Positions 1 to 6,926 are shown, counted from the stretch's first letter. The stretch is 7,156 bases of DNA from an uncultured Pseudomonadota bacterium (GCA_903904275.1 CAIVBX010000327.1:1-7156); one strand, 5' to 3'. Notes: generated from the sequence alone by a model not told the origin. A program made the numbers and translations.

Positions 1-149
1 CTGTTGGCTATGAAATTGAAGAAGGAAAATTAAAAGTGGCACAAGTTGGAAATTCGCGTTTTGATTTTTTTACATTAGTTGAAAAAACTGAAAATAACAT
101 GACGTTACGCGGTAAATTTGGTGGTTTTTATTACTTTAAGAAAAAGTAA
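1..149 (+). CDS. C-terminal end of an unidentified protein (5' truncated by window edge)
   Basis: The reading frame beginning at base 3 stays open for 48 codons and stops at TAA 147-149. Its start lies outside the window. The visible tail begins VGYEIEEGKLKVAQVG and ends GKFGGFYYFKKK. It is rich in aromatic, glycine and charged residues with alternating polar and hydrophobic positions, which suggests beta-strands, and it has no membrane-helix-like stretch. I do not recognise a family and assign no function. The terminator directly after the stop (157-195) supports this being a genuine gene end. The gene converges on holC. Confidence 0.6.
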   Translation, partial: VGYEIEEGKLKVAQVGNSRFDFFTLVEKTENNMTLRGKFGGFYYFKKK

Positions 150-156
150 CGATTTT

Positions 157-195
157 AAAAAAGCCCCGATTTTGAAATTAAATCGGGGCTTTTTT
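157..195. terminator. Bidirectional Rho-independent terminator between the truncated gene and holC
   Basis: A perfect inverted repeat pairs 157-172 with 180-195 around a 7-nt loop. Its core GCCCCGATTT / AAATCGGGGC is GC-rich at the base and is flanked by six A on the left and six T on the right. Each strand's transcript therefore has a stable stem followed by a U-run. It begins 7 bases after the + strand stop and only 3 bases beyond the holC stop, so it can end both converging transcripts. Confidence 0.92.
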
Positions 196-198
196 ATA

Positions 199-627
199 TC
201 AAATTTTATGCGTCACAATTTCAATTCCTGCATTTTTGTAAGTTCGATAACGCTCTCGTCCCACAATTTTTGTCGTTTCATTATTGTCTAAAATTTCTAA
301 AACGCGCGTCGCATTTTGCCACGATTCGGGCATTTGCGAAGACAAATTAAATACCAGATTTTGCCAACTTTCAGGCGTGTTTTCGATACCAATTAAAATT
401 TGCGCCGTAATGTCAGGCGTAATGCCATTAAAAACTTGATGCGGAATAAAACTTCCAGCGCGAAATATCCACAACATATCGTCTAAGCGTTGGCACTGCT
501 CGATTGAATCGAGCAGAACATAACAAAATTTGCCGCTGTTATAGGCTTTTTCGATTAACTTGCAAGAAAATAAATAGCGGTCATAAAGCGATTCGCTATT
601 TAAAACGTAAAATGTGACTTCAGGCAT
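199..627 (-). CDS. holC: DNA polymerase III chi subunit (HolC)
   Basis: This 142-residue protein is close to the 147 residues of E. coli HolC. Chi belongs to the DNA polymerase III clamp-loader assembly. It binds psi (HolD) and the C-terminal tail of SSB, linking the polymerase to SSB-coated DNA in the cytoplasm. Family signs are the N-terminal MPEVTFYVL strand, the central LDDMLWIF...SFIPH segment (residues 48-63), the VFNLSSQMP region (92-100) and the C-terminal GRERYRTYKNAG block (123-134). The start ATG at 627-625 lies inside the end of pepA and overlaps it by 8 bp. No Shine-Dalgarno-like sequence is visible just upstream, so translation probably depends on ribosomes finishing pepA. The pepA-holC order matches E. 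coli, but valS, which follows holC there, is absent; a convergent gene and terminator follow instead. The hexapeptide PESWQN occurs twice (85-90 and 100-105). Confidence 0.93.
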   Translation of the reverse strand: MPEVTFYVLNSESLYDRYLFSCKLIEKAYNSGKFCYVLLDSIEQCQRLDDMLWIFRAGSFIPHQVFNGITPDITAQILIGIENTPESWQNLVFNLSSQMPESWQNATRVLEILDNNETTKIVGRERYRTYKNAGIEIVTHKI

Positions 628-2098
628 TGACGCGATTCAATAAGTATTGCATTAAAAGCGGTACGGGACGACCTGTCGCACCTTTCGCTGAACCTGTACG
701 CCATGCTGTTCCCGCAATATCTAAATGCGCCCAACGGAATCCCTCGGTGAAATTTGCTAAAAAACACGCAGCAGTAATTGTGCCTGCATCTTTACCGCCG
801 ATATTCGCTAAATCGGCAAAATTGGATTTCAATTGTTCTTGATATTCTTCCCAAAGTGGCAAACGCCAAACGCTATCATTTGCCGTTTCACTTGCTGAAA
901 TTAAATCATTGCAAAGCGCATCATCATTGCCTAACAAACCGCTTGGCACACGACCTAATGCGACTAAAACTGCGCCTGTCAACGTGGCTAAATCAATTAC
1001 AACATCAGGATTAAAGCGTTTTGCATAGGTCAACGTATCACACAAAATCAAACGACCTTCAGCATCGGTATTTAATACTTCAATCGTTTTGCCTGACATA
1101 CTGGTTAAAACGTCACCAGGTTTGCAGGCTTGACCATCGGGTAAATTTTCAGTTGCAGGAATTAAACCGACGATATTAAGTGGCAAACTCAATTCTGCCG
1201 CTGCTTGTAATGTGCCTAAAACTGCTGCACCGCCGCACATATCGTGTTTCATTTCATCCATACCCGCGCCAGGTTTGAGTGAAATTCCACCCGCATCAAA
1301 TGTCAAACCTTTGCCAACAAAAACAATTGGTTTCGCATTCGCTTCGCCGCCTTTGTATTCAATCGAAATCAATTTCGCAGGTTCACGACTGCCGCGTGTT
1401 ACGCCTAAAAGTGAACCCATGCCCAATTTTTCCATGTCAGCAACATCTAAAATTGTCGTTTCAATGTTGTCGAAATTTTTTGCTAGGGTTAAACCTTGTT
1501 CAGCTAAAAATGTTGGAGTACAGATGTTTGGTGGTAAATCCGCTAAATGTTTTGCCAAATTTACACCACTAGAAATCGCTAAACCTTGTGCTAAACCAAG
1601 GTTCGCGACTGAATCGGTTGCAGAAATCACGATATTTTTTAACGTCATTTCATCAGCTGGTTTGCTTTTACAGTCTATAAATTGATAAATCGCATCTTCA
1701 AAAACTTCGACAATTTGGCGTGTTTTCAAATTTAAATCCGCTTTTTCAACGTCAATATCAGTTAATGCAATAACAACGGAATTTAAACGCGATTTTTTAA
1801 TTGTGCTAATCGTGGTTGCCAAAACTTTACGGTAATTTTTTGTAGTAAGCGGTTTTTGTTCACCTAAACCAACTAATAAAACACGTTCAATATCGCTATT
1901 TGGTATTACATTTAAAAATAATGTGTCGTTTAATTTCCCTAAAATATCACCACGTTTTACAACGCTAGAAATTAAGCCATTTGTTGCGCTATCTACCATT
2001 TGCGCAGACGCACTTAATGTTTGATTTGAGTAAATGCCAACAACGACACAATCTGATTTTACATTTTCGATGCGGTTTGTTTCGATTGAATAATTCAT
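620..2098 (-). CDS. pepA: Leucyl aminopeptidase PepA (cytosol aminopeptidase, peptidase family M17)
   Basis: At 492 residues this is close to the family's usual length of about 500. M17 aminopeptidases are cytoplasmic two-metal enzymes, typically hexameric, that release N-terminal residues from peptides. The N-terminal regulatory domain spans roughly residues 1-160 and the catalytic domain follows. All expected metal and catalytic residues are present: K263 and D268 in VGKGLTFDAGG, K275 in SLKP, D286 in MKHDMCGG, and D345, E347 and R349 in the NTDAEGRL signature. The start ATG at 2098-2096 has AGGAA (2107-2103) 4 nt upstream. pepA follows surf1 after 21 bp, and its TGA lies inside the start of holC, so the three genes look like one operon. 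E. coli PepA also binds DNA (Xer recombination, carAB control); nothing here shows whether this protein does. Confidence 0.97.
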   Translation of the reverse strand: MNYSIETNRIENVKSDCVVVGIYSNQTLSASAQMVDSATNGLISSVVKRGDILGKLNDTLFLNVIPNSDIERVLLVGLGEQKPLTTKNYRKVLATTISTIKKSRLNSVVIALTDIDVEKADLNLKTRQIVEVFEDAIYQFIDCKSKPADEMTLKNIVISATDSVANLGLAQGLAISSGVNLAKHLADLPPNICTPTFLAEQGLTLAKNFDNIETTILDVADMEKLGMGSLLGVTRGSREPAKLISIEYKGGEANAKPIVFVGKGLTFDAGGISLKPGAGMDEMKHDMCGGAAVLGTLQAAAELSLPLNIVGLIPATENLPDGQACKPGDVLTSMSGKTIEVLNTDAEGRLILCDTLTYAKRFNPDVVIDLATLTGAVLVALGRVPSGLLGNDDALCNDLISASETANDSVWRLPLWEEYQEQLKSNFADLANIGGKDAGTITAACFLANFTEGFRWAHLDIAGTAWRTGSAKGATGRPVPLLMQYLLNRVNA

Positions 2099-2119
2099 GA
2101 TGTTCCTATTTTTTTAAAA

Positions 2120-2830
2120 TTATAAAGATGATTTTTGAAGCCCAAATTTAATAAAAATGACTGTCAACACAAACGCTAAACCAAACCATTGCAATGCGTA
2201 ACCTAAGTGCTGTTCAGGCTGCATGATTTTTGTCATTGCCCATTCGCGTTTAAATCCATTTGATGAATTGGGGGCTAATTCTAATTGAAAGTCGAATAAT
2301 TCATAACCCAAATCAGTCTCTAAAATTTGGGCATCCAGAAAACCAACCACAGCAGGATTTGTTTGGGTTGGCTGATTCGCGCCATCTAATTTCAAACCAA
2401 CGCTGGGAAATGTGTTAATTCGTCCGTTCAGAATGGTTTCGTTTTCAGCCAAAAATTCCACATTTGGCAAAGTTGAACGTGGTTCAACAAGCGGAATCCA
2501 GCCACGATTTACCAAAATCGCCTTATTTGAATTTGCCAATTTAAACGGTGTAAAAACAAAATAACCTGCTTTTCCTTCATTGATTTGATTATCAAGTAAA
2601 AACTGTTTTTTTGTGTCGTAACGTCCTAAAACAGTGGCTTGTTTATAACGTAATGCGTCGCTATTTTCTAAATTTTCAGCCGTCAGATTGACCGTTTCTG
2701 CCACACGTTTTGCTTCTGTATTGAGAAAATCTTGTTTTTCATTCGCGCGATGAATTTGCCACACGCCTAAACTTAAAAACAAAATAAATAATGCCAAATA
2801 AGCAAATAACCAACGTAATTTCAGTGCCAT
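2120..2830 (-). CDS. SURF1-family cytochrome c oxidase assembly protein
   Basis: This is a 236-residue inner-membrane protein with the SURF1 architecture: one N-terminal membrane helix (about 7-25), a large periplasmic domain, and a C-terminal helix (about 211-229). Conserved family segments include LGVWQIHRA directly after helix 1 (21-29), FLLDNQ...GYFVFTP (77-95), ILVNRGWIP (105-113) and HLGYALQWF (208-216). The last holds the His (H208) that corresponds to the conserved haem-a-associated His of bacterial SURF1 proteins. SURF1 helps insert haem a into subunit I of aa3-type oxidases. The ATG at 2830-2828 has AAAGG (2842-2838) 7 nt upstream. It is the first gene of the surf1-pepA-holC operon and diverges from a DUF2909 gene. 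No oxidase structural gene lies nearby, which is unusual because SURF1 is often inside a cox cluster. Confidence 0.93.
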   Translation of the reverse strand: MALKLRWLFAYLALFILFLSLGVWQIHRANEKQDFLNTEAKRVAETVNLTAENLENSDALRYKQATVLGRYDTKKQFLLDNQINEGKAGYFVFTPFKLANSNKAILVNRGWIPLVEPRSTLPNVEFLAENETILNGRINTFPSVGLKLDGANQPTQTNPAVVGFLDAQILETDLGYELFDFQLELAPNSSNGFKREWAMTKIMQPEQHLGYALQWFGLAFVLTVIFIKFGLQKSSL

Positions 2831-2907
2831 TCTGTCGCCTTTAAAAGTTGTATTGCTGACGTAAAATCATTGAAAATAGCCTTTTCTTTATTTCACGGCT
2901 GCAAACT
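2831..2907. promoter_or_regulatory. Divergent promoter region between surf1 and the DUF2909 gene
   Basis: This 77-bp gap must hold the start signals for both directions. For the + strand, TAAAAT at 2862-2867 is a good -10 candidate, with a weak TTTAAA (2840-2845) 16 bp upstream. For the minus strand, TTTTCA (2875-2870) and TACAAC (2851-2846) are an equally weak pair with an 18-bp spacer. The surf1 ribosome-binding site (2842-2838) also lies here. The gap is certain; the individual boxes are tentative. I saw no convincing operator palindrome. Confidence 0.4.
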
Positions 2908-3156
2908 ATGTTCATTAAAACGCTTATTATCGCTGCTTTTCTCGCTATTATCGCCAGTTTAGGTTCGGCGTTGTTTCATTTAGTGAAACATAAAGACGCA
3001 GCACATTCACAAAAAACGGTTAAAGCATTGACGTTCCGAATTGGTTTATCAGTCGTTTTATTTATTTTTGTGGTAATTGCGATAGCGACAGGATTAGTTC
3101 AACCGACAGGTTTAGGAGCGCGAATCGCCATGCAAAATGCCCATTCACAAAATTAG
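2908..3156 (+). CDS. Small twin-transmembrane protein, DUF2909 family
   Basis: This 82-residue protein has two predicted membrane helices (about 3-26 and 44-64) joined by a short charged loop (KHKDAAHSQKTVKA) and ends with a roughly 18-residue polar tail. The helix 1 end SALFHLVKHKD, the KALTFRIGLSV segment and the GLVQPTG motif resemble DUF2909 proteins, small gammaproteobacterial membrane proteins usually coded beside SURF1 in cytochrome c oxidase loci. The divergent SURF1 gene 77 bp away strengthens this assignment. The biochemical role is unknown as far as I know; a part in oxidase assembly is inferred from context only. The ATG at 2908 lacks a strong Shine-Dalgarno sequence. No good terminator follows before sodB, so some read-through into sodB is possible. 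Confidence 0.82.
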   Translation: MFIKTLIIAAFLAIIASLGSALFHLVKHKDAAHSQKTVKALTFRIGLSVVLFIFVVIAIATGLVQPTGLGARIAMQNAHSQN

Positions 3157-3242
3157 CCTTTAGTTTATTTAATTCGTAATCAATGCTAAAGTTATTTCGC
3201 ATTAAATTAGTTGGTATTTATTTTTCATTTTAGGAGATTATT

Positions 3243-3824
3243 ATGGCTTTTGAACTTCCTGCTTTGCCTTACGCCAAAGACGCACTTGCACCACACATTT
3301 CGGCTGAAACATTAGAATTTCATCACGGCAAACATCATCAAACTTATGTGACAAACTTAAACAATTTAGTTCCTGGAACGGAATTTGATGGTTTGTCATT
3401 AGAAGAAATCGTTGTGAAATCATCAGGTGGCATTTTCAATAATGCCGCGCAAGTTTGGAATCACACGTTTTATTGGAACTGTTTAGCTCCGAATGCAGGT
3501 GGTGAACCAACTGGCGAATTAGCAGACGCGATTAACGCAACATTCGGCTCATTTGCGAAATTTAAAGAAGAATTCACTAAAACAGCGATTACGACTTTTG
3601 GTTCTGGTTGGGCGTGGCTTGTTAAAAATGCGGATGGTTCTTTAGCATTAGTTAGCACAAGCAACGCTGGCACACCATTAACAGCAGGTCAAACACCGAT
3701 TTTGACTTGTGACGTTTGGGAACACGCTTATTATGTTGATTTCCGCAATGCGCGTCCTGCGTATTTGGAAGCATTTTGGGCATTAGTAAATTGGGAATTT
3801 GCCGCAAAAAATTTTGCTGCATAA
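3243..3824 (+). CDS. sodB: Iron superoxide dismutase (SodB)
   Basis: At 193 residues this matches the length of E. coli SodB. It dismutates superoxide to oxygen and hydrogen peroxide in the cytoplasm. The four metal ligands sit at the standard positions: H27 (in EFHHGKHHQTYV), H74 (in QVWNHTFYW), D157 and H161 (in CDVWEHAYYVDF). Y35 of the active-site gateway is present. Q70 in NNAAQVWNH is the glutamine position typical of the Fe enzyme rather than the Mn type, so iron is the likely cofactor; family sequence alone cannot prove this. The start is firm: AGGAG at 3232-3236 lies 6 nt before the ATG, and the N-terminus MAFELPALPY aligns with the family. The gene has its own terminator and is probably monocistronic. 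The 86-bp upstream gap shows no clear Fur box or standard -35/-10 pair. Confidence 0.97.
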   Translation: MAFELPALPYAKDALAPHISAETLEFHHGKHHQTYVTNLNNLVPGTEFDGLSLEEIVVKSSGGIFNNAAQVWNHTFYWNCLAPNAGGEPTGELADAINATFGSFAKFKEEFTKTAITTFGSGWAWLVKNADGSLALVSTSNAGTPLTAGQTPILTCDVWEHAYYVDFRNARPAYLEAFWALVNWEFAAKNFAA

Positions 3825-3842
3825 TTTTTAATTTCACACCAT

Positions 3843-3879
3843 AAAAAACGCCTTACTTTTTAAAAGTAAGGCGTTTTTT
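3843..3879. terminator. Rho-independent terminator after sodB
   Basis: A long perfect inverted repeat, CGCCTTACTTTT (3849-3860) against AAAAGTAAGGCG (3862-3873), extends through six A (3843-3848) and six T (3874-3879). It begins 18 bp after the sodB stop. The symmetrical A- and T-runs would let it act on both strands, but the next gene downstream (mdh) runs the same way, so its main role is to end the sodB transcript. Confidence 0.93.
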
Positions 3880-3885
3880 GTTTGC

Positions 3886-4016
3886 GGCAAAATTTTTTGT
3901 AACCTGTGTTTAATGATACGATGACGCTATTCAATTACGCCGTTGTAAAACAGCGTTTCATAATTCACTATTTTTTAGATAACACCCCGCGCGTTGTTTC
4001 AAAGGAAAGATAAAAA
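3886..4016 (+). promoter_or_regulatory. Region upstream of mdh, probable promoter
   Basis: This roughly 130-bp stretch lies between the sodB terminator and the mdh start, so mdh should be transcribed from here. The best candidate is an extended -10 element, TGATACGAT (3914-3922), without a well-spaced -35. A second, weaker option is TTGTAA (3943-3948) with CACTAT (3966-3971). AAAGGAAAG (4001-4009) supplies the mdh ribosome-binding site. No open reading frame or clear operator palindrome is visible. Confidence 0.35.
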
Positions 4017-4994
4017 ATGAAAGCACCACTTCATATTGCTGTCACAGGGGCGGCAGGACAAATCAGTTATTCGCTGTTATTTCGCTTGGCAGCAGGACAT
4101 TCCTTTGGAAAAGACCAACCTATTTATTTACATTTATTAGAAGTTCCTTCTGCAATGCCTGCTTTAGAAGGCGTTGTGATGGAATTAAATGATTGTGCAA
4201 GTCCGATTGTCAGCGGAATTGAAATGAGCGATAACCCATTAGTTGCGTTTAAAAATGTTGATTACGCCTTTTTAATTGGCGCACGACCGCGAACGTTAGG
4301 CATGGTGCGAAAGGATTTATTGCAAGTGAATGCAGAAATTTTTGCCACGCAAGGAAAAGCCTTAAACGCAGTGGCAAATCGAAATGTAAAAGTATTAGTC
4401 ACAGGAAATCCCGCCAATACCAATGCACTGATTGCCTTAAAAAATGCCCCTGATTTATCAGCAAAAAATTTTTCTGCCATGAGCCGTTTAGACCACAATC
4501 GCGCAATCAGCCAATTAGCTGAAAAATGCGGCGTTTTAACGACTGACATTAAAAATATGACCGTTTGGGGAAATCATTCTTGCACACAATATCCTGATTT
4601 ACATTACGCTACGGTTCGCGGACGCGAAGCCTTATCGTTAGTTGATGATGCGTGGTTTGTGAATGATTTTATTCCAACCGTTCAACAACGTGGCGAAGCG
4701 GTAATTAAAGCGCGTGGACAATCAAGCGCAGGTTCTGCGGCAAATGCGGCGTTAGACCAAATGCGGGTTTGGGCGCACGGTTCACCTGAAAATGATTGGG
4801 TTAGCATGGGCGTTGTATCTGATGGCAGTTATGGCATTGAAAAAGGATTGATGTATTCATTTCCCGTCACTGTTGAAGATGGCGAAATTCACATCGTTCA
4901 AGGCTTACCAATCAATGAATTTAGTCGCCAAAGAATGAAAATTACAGAAGAAGAATTAAAAGAAGAACGTAATGCGGTTAAACATTTGTTTTAA
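4017..4994 (+). CDS. mdh: Malate dehydrogenase, NAD-dependent, cytosolic-type (SF1 group)
   Basis: This 325-residue enzyme catalyses the reversible oxidation of malate to oxaloacetate in the TCA cycle. It belongs to the LDH/MDH superfamily subgroup that resembles eukaryotic cytosolic enzymes and bacterial MDHs such as that of Aquaspirillum arcticum. The nucleotide-binding motif TGAAGQIS is at 10-17. E42, after the second strand, favours NAD over NADP. The substrate loop GARPRTLGMVRKD (88-100) keeps R92 and R98, TGNPANTN lies at 129-136, SRLDHNR at 156-162 supplies R157 and D159, and WGNHS (184-188) carries the catalytic H187. All key residues are present, but the loop residues T93, L94 and V97 differ from the usual G-P-x-x-E pattern. 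AGGAA at 4003-4007 lies 9 nt before the ATG. uup follows after 27 bp with no terminator, so the two are probably cotranscribed. Confidence 0.95.
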   Translation: MKAPLHIAVTGAAGQISYSLLFRLAAGHSFGKDQPIYLHLLEVPSAMPALEGVVMELNDCASPIVSGIEMSDNPLVAFKNVDYAFLIGARPRTLGMVRKDLLQVNAEIFATQGKALNAVANRNVKVLVTGNPANTNALIALKNAPDLSAKNFSAMSRLDHNRAISQLAEKCGVLTTDIKNMTVWGNHSCTQYPDLHYATVRGREALSLVDDAWFVNDFIPTVQQRGEAVIKARGQSSAGSAANAALDQMRVWAHGSPENDWVSMGVVSDGSYGIEKGLMYSFPVTVEDGEIHIVQGLPINEFSRQRMKITEEELKEERNAVKHLF

Positions 4995-5021
4995 AAATTC
5001 ACTATCAAATTAAATTAAAAA

Positions 5022-6926
5022 ATGCCTTTATTAAGATTATCAAACGTTTCAATCGCCTTCGGCACACACGCATTACTTAAACATGCAGATTTTCAACTCG
5101 ATGCAGGTGAACGTGTCGGCTTACTCGGTCGCAATGGTGAAGGGAAATCGACATTGATGAAAATTATCGCTAACGATATTCACGCGGATGACGGTGAAAT
5201 TTGGCGACAACCTGAATTGCGTTTAGCTTGGCTCGCACAAAATCCTGATTTGCCCGACGATGCGACAATTTATGATGCGGTTGCAAGTGGGTTAGGGGAT
5301 TTAGGTGAAATCATTGCTCGTTATCATGATTTGTCGTTGACGATGGATTATGAAGATGAAAAAGCCTTAAACGAACTCGGTAATTTGCAACACGAACTCG
5401 AATCGCGTAACGGTTGGGCGTTTCAACAGCGCGTTGAAACAACCTTGAGTAAATTAAATTTGCCGCCTGAATTGAAAATTAAAGGTTTATCAGGCGGTTG
5501 GAAACGGCGTGTGGATTTAGCGCGTGCGCTGGTGATTGAACCTGAAGTGTTGTTGCTAGACGAACCGACTAACCATTTGGATTTTGAAAGTATCGCGTGG
5601 CTCGAAGAACAAGTTTTAGCGTTTCAAGGCGCGGTATTATTTGTTACGCATGACCGTGCGTTTTTGCAAAAATTAGCGACACGAATCGTCGATTTAGACC
5701 GTGGGAATTTGGTTTCGTGGCAAGGCACTTACGACGATTATTTAACCCGCAAAGCCGCCGCGTTAGAAGATGAAGCCAATCAAAATGCCGAATTTGATAA
5801 AAAACTCGCTGACGAAGAAGTGTGGATTCGTCAAGGTGTGAAAGCACGTCGCACCCGAAATGAAGGTCGTGTGCGAGCGTTAGAACGTTTGCGAGCTGAA
5901 CGTTCTGAACGTCGAAATACCCAAGGTACCGCAAAAATGGGCTTAGATTCAGGCGAAAAATCAGGCAAAAAAGTGATGGAAGTCACGAATTTAGGATTCA
6001 CTTATGGCGATAGAAAAATCATCAACGATTTCTCAACACTGATTCAACGTGGTGACAAAATTGGTTTAATTGGTGCAAATGGCGCGGGTAAATCGACGTT
6101 ATTGAAATTATTGCTTCAACAACTCGAACCAACCAGCGGCACAATCGAACAAGGCACAAAACTCGAAATCGCGTATTTTGACCAATTGCGCGACCAATTA
6201 GACCCAGAAATGACGGTTGTTGATACGATTGCCCACGGGAATGATTTTGTGGAAATTCGCGGACAGCAACGACACGTTATTTCGTATTTAGGTGATTTTT
6301 TATTTGCACCCGCGCGAGCGCGTTCACCTGTTAAAAGTTTATCGGGTGGCGAAAAAAACCGTTTATTGTTGGCGAGATTATTCACCAAACCTGCAAATTT
6401 AATCGTAATGGACGAACCGACCAACGATTTAGATTTAGAAACGCTCGAATTATTGGAAGCAAAACTCGTTGAATTTGATGGCACACTTTTATTGGTCAGT
6501 CACGATCGCGCATTTTTAGACAACGTGGTCACAAACGTTTTTGCATTAGACGGAACGGGAAATGTAGAAGAGTTTTTCGGTGGTTATAGCGATTGGCTGG
6601 AATATCACAATTCGTTGAAAGCCGATGCGGCGGCGGTGAAAAAAGCCGCTCCGAAAGTTGAAAAACTTGCGCCAGTTTCAAATTCAACTGCACCGAAAAA
6701 GAAAAAACTGTCTTTTAAAGAACAGCAAGAATTCGATAAATTGCCGCAACTAATTGAAAAATTAGAAGCCAAACATGTTGAAATCACCGCAAAAGTGAAT
6801 GAACCGAGTTTTTATAAACAAGAACAAACGGCAATCAATTTGGTGTTAGCGGAATTGAAAAATTTGGATGATGAATTGGCGAAAAGCTATGCACGGTGGG
6901 AAGAATTAGAAGAAACCGTGGCTTAA
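5022..6926 (+). CDS. uup: ABC-F family ATPase Uup
   Basis: At 634 residues with two tandem ATPase domains and no membrane segment, this is an ABC-F protein rather than a transporter. Domain 1 has Walker A GRNGEGKST (36-44), signature LSGGW (156-160), Walker B with catalytic E181 (LLLDEPTNHLD) and switch H210. Domain 2 has Walker A GANGAGKST (350-358), signature LSGGE (440-444), E465 (IVMDEPTNDLD) and switch H494. A charged linker with GVKARRTRNEGRVRALERLR (272-291) joins them. A Lys/Ala-rich hinge (about 530-562) leads to a C-terminal coiled-coil domain (about 563-632) typical of Uup and absent from EttA. In E. coli, Uup is linked to ribosome function and to suppressing RecA-independent deletion and transposon excision; the C-terminal domain binds DNA. 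The N-terminus fits the family, but no Shine-Dalgarno sequence precedes the ATG, only an A/T-rich leader. Confidence 0.95.
   Translation: MPLLRLSNVSIAFGTHALLKHADFQLDAGERVGLLGRNGEGKSTLMKIIANDIHADDGEIWRQPELRLAWLAQNPDLPDDATIYDAVASGLGDLGEIIARYHDLSLTMDYEDEKALNELGNLQHELESRNGWAFQQRVETTLSKLNLPPELKIKGLSGGWKRRVDLARALVIEPEVLLLDEPTNHLDFESIAWLEEQVLAFQGAVLFVTHDRAFLQKLATRIVDLDRGNLVSWQGTYDDYLTRKAAALEDEANQNAEFDKKLADEEVWIRQGVKARRTRNEGRVRALERLRAERSERRNTQGTAKMGLDSGEKSGKKVMEVTNLGFTYGDRKIINDFSTLIQRGDKIGLIGANGAGKSTLLKLLLQQLEPTSGTIEQGTKLEIAYFDQLRDQLDPEMTVVDTIAHGNDFVEIRGQQRHVISYLGDFLFAPARARSPVKSLSGGEKNRLLLARLFTKPANLIVMDEPTNDLDLETLELLEAKLVEFDGTLLLVSHDRAFLDNVVTNVFALDGTGNVEEFFGGYSDWLEYHNSLKADAAAVKKAAPKVEKLAPVSNSTAPKKKKLSFKEQQEFDKLPQLIEKLEAKHVEITAKVNEPSFYKQEQTAINLVLAELKNLDDELAKSYARWEELEETVA

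Noticed and set aside
1212..1685. A 157-codon open frame on the + strand opposite pepA
   Set aside because: It lies wholly within the conserved catalytic and middle part of pepA on the other strand. The translation is low in complexity, cysteine- and proline-biased, and resembles no family; two smaller overlapping + strand frames there (627-1014) are rejected likewise.
3158..3191. CTTTAG/CTAAAG inverted repeat after the DUF2909 gene, considered as a terminator
   Set aside because: It is only six AT-rich pairs around a 22-nt loop with no proper U-run, too weak to support a terminator call.
3157..3242. Possible Fur box upstream of sodB
   Set aside because: The AATGC...GCATT repeat (3182-3204) does not match the GATAAT-type hexamer pattern, and no 19-bp Fur-like palindrome is present.
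3923..3956. ACGCT/AGCGT inverted repeat upstream of mdh, considered as an operator
   Set aside because: Five base pairs separated by more than 20 nt are expected by chance, and the symmetry does not extend.
4262..4549. A 95-codon minus-strand open frame opposite mdh
   Set aside because: It is a shadow of the conserved MDH substrate loop and TGNPANTN region and has no supporting start signal.
6116..6484. A 122-codon minus-strand open frame opposite the second ATPase domain of uup
   Set aside because: The uup frame here encodes intact signature and Walker B motifs, while the opposite frame gives a serine- and asparagine-rich product with no recognisable feature.
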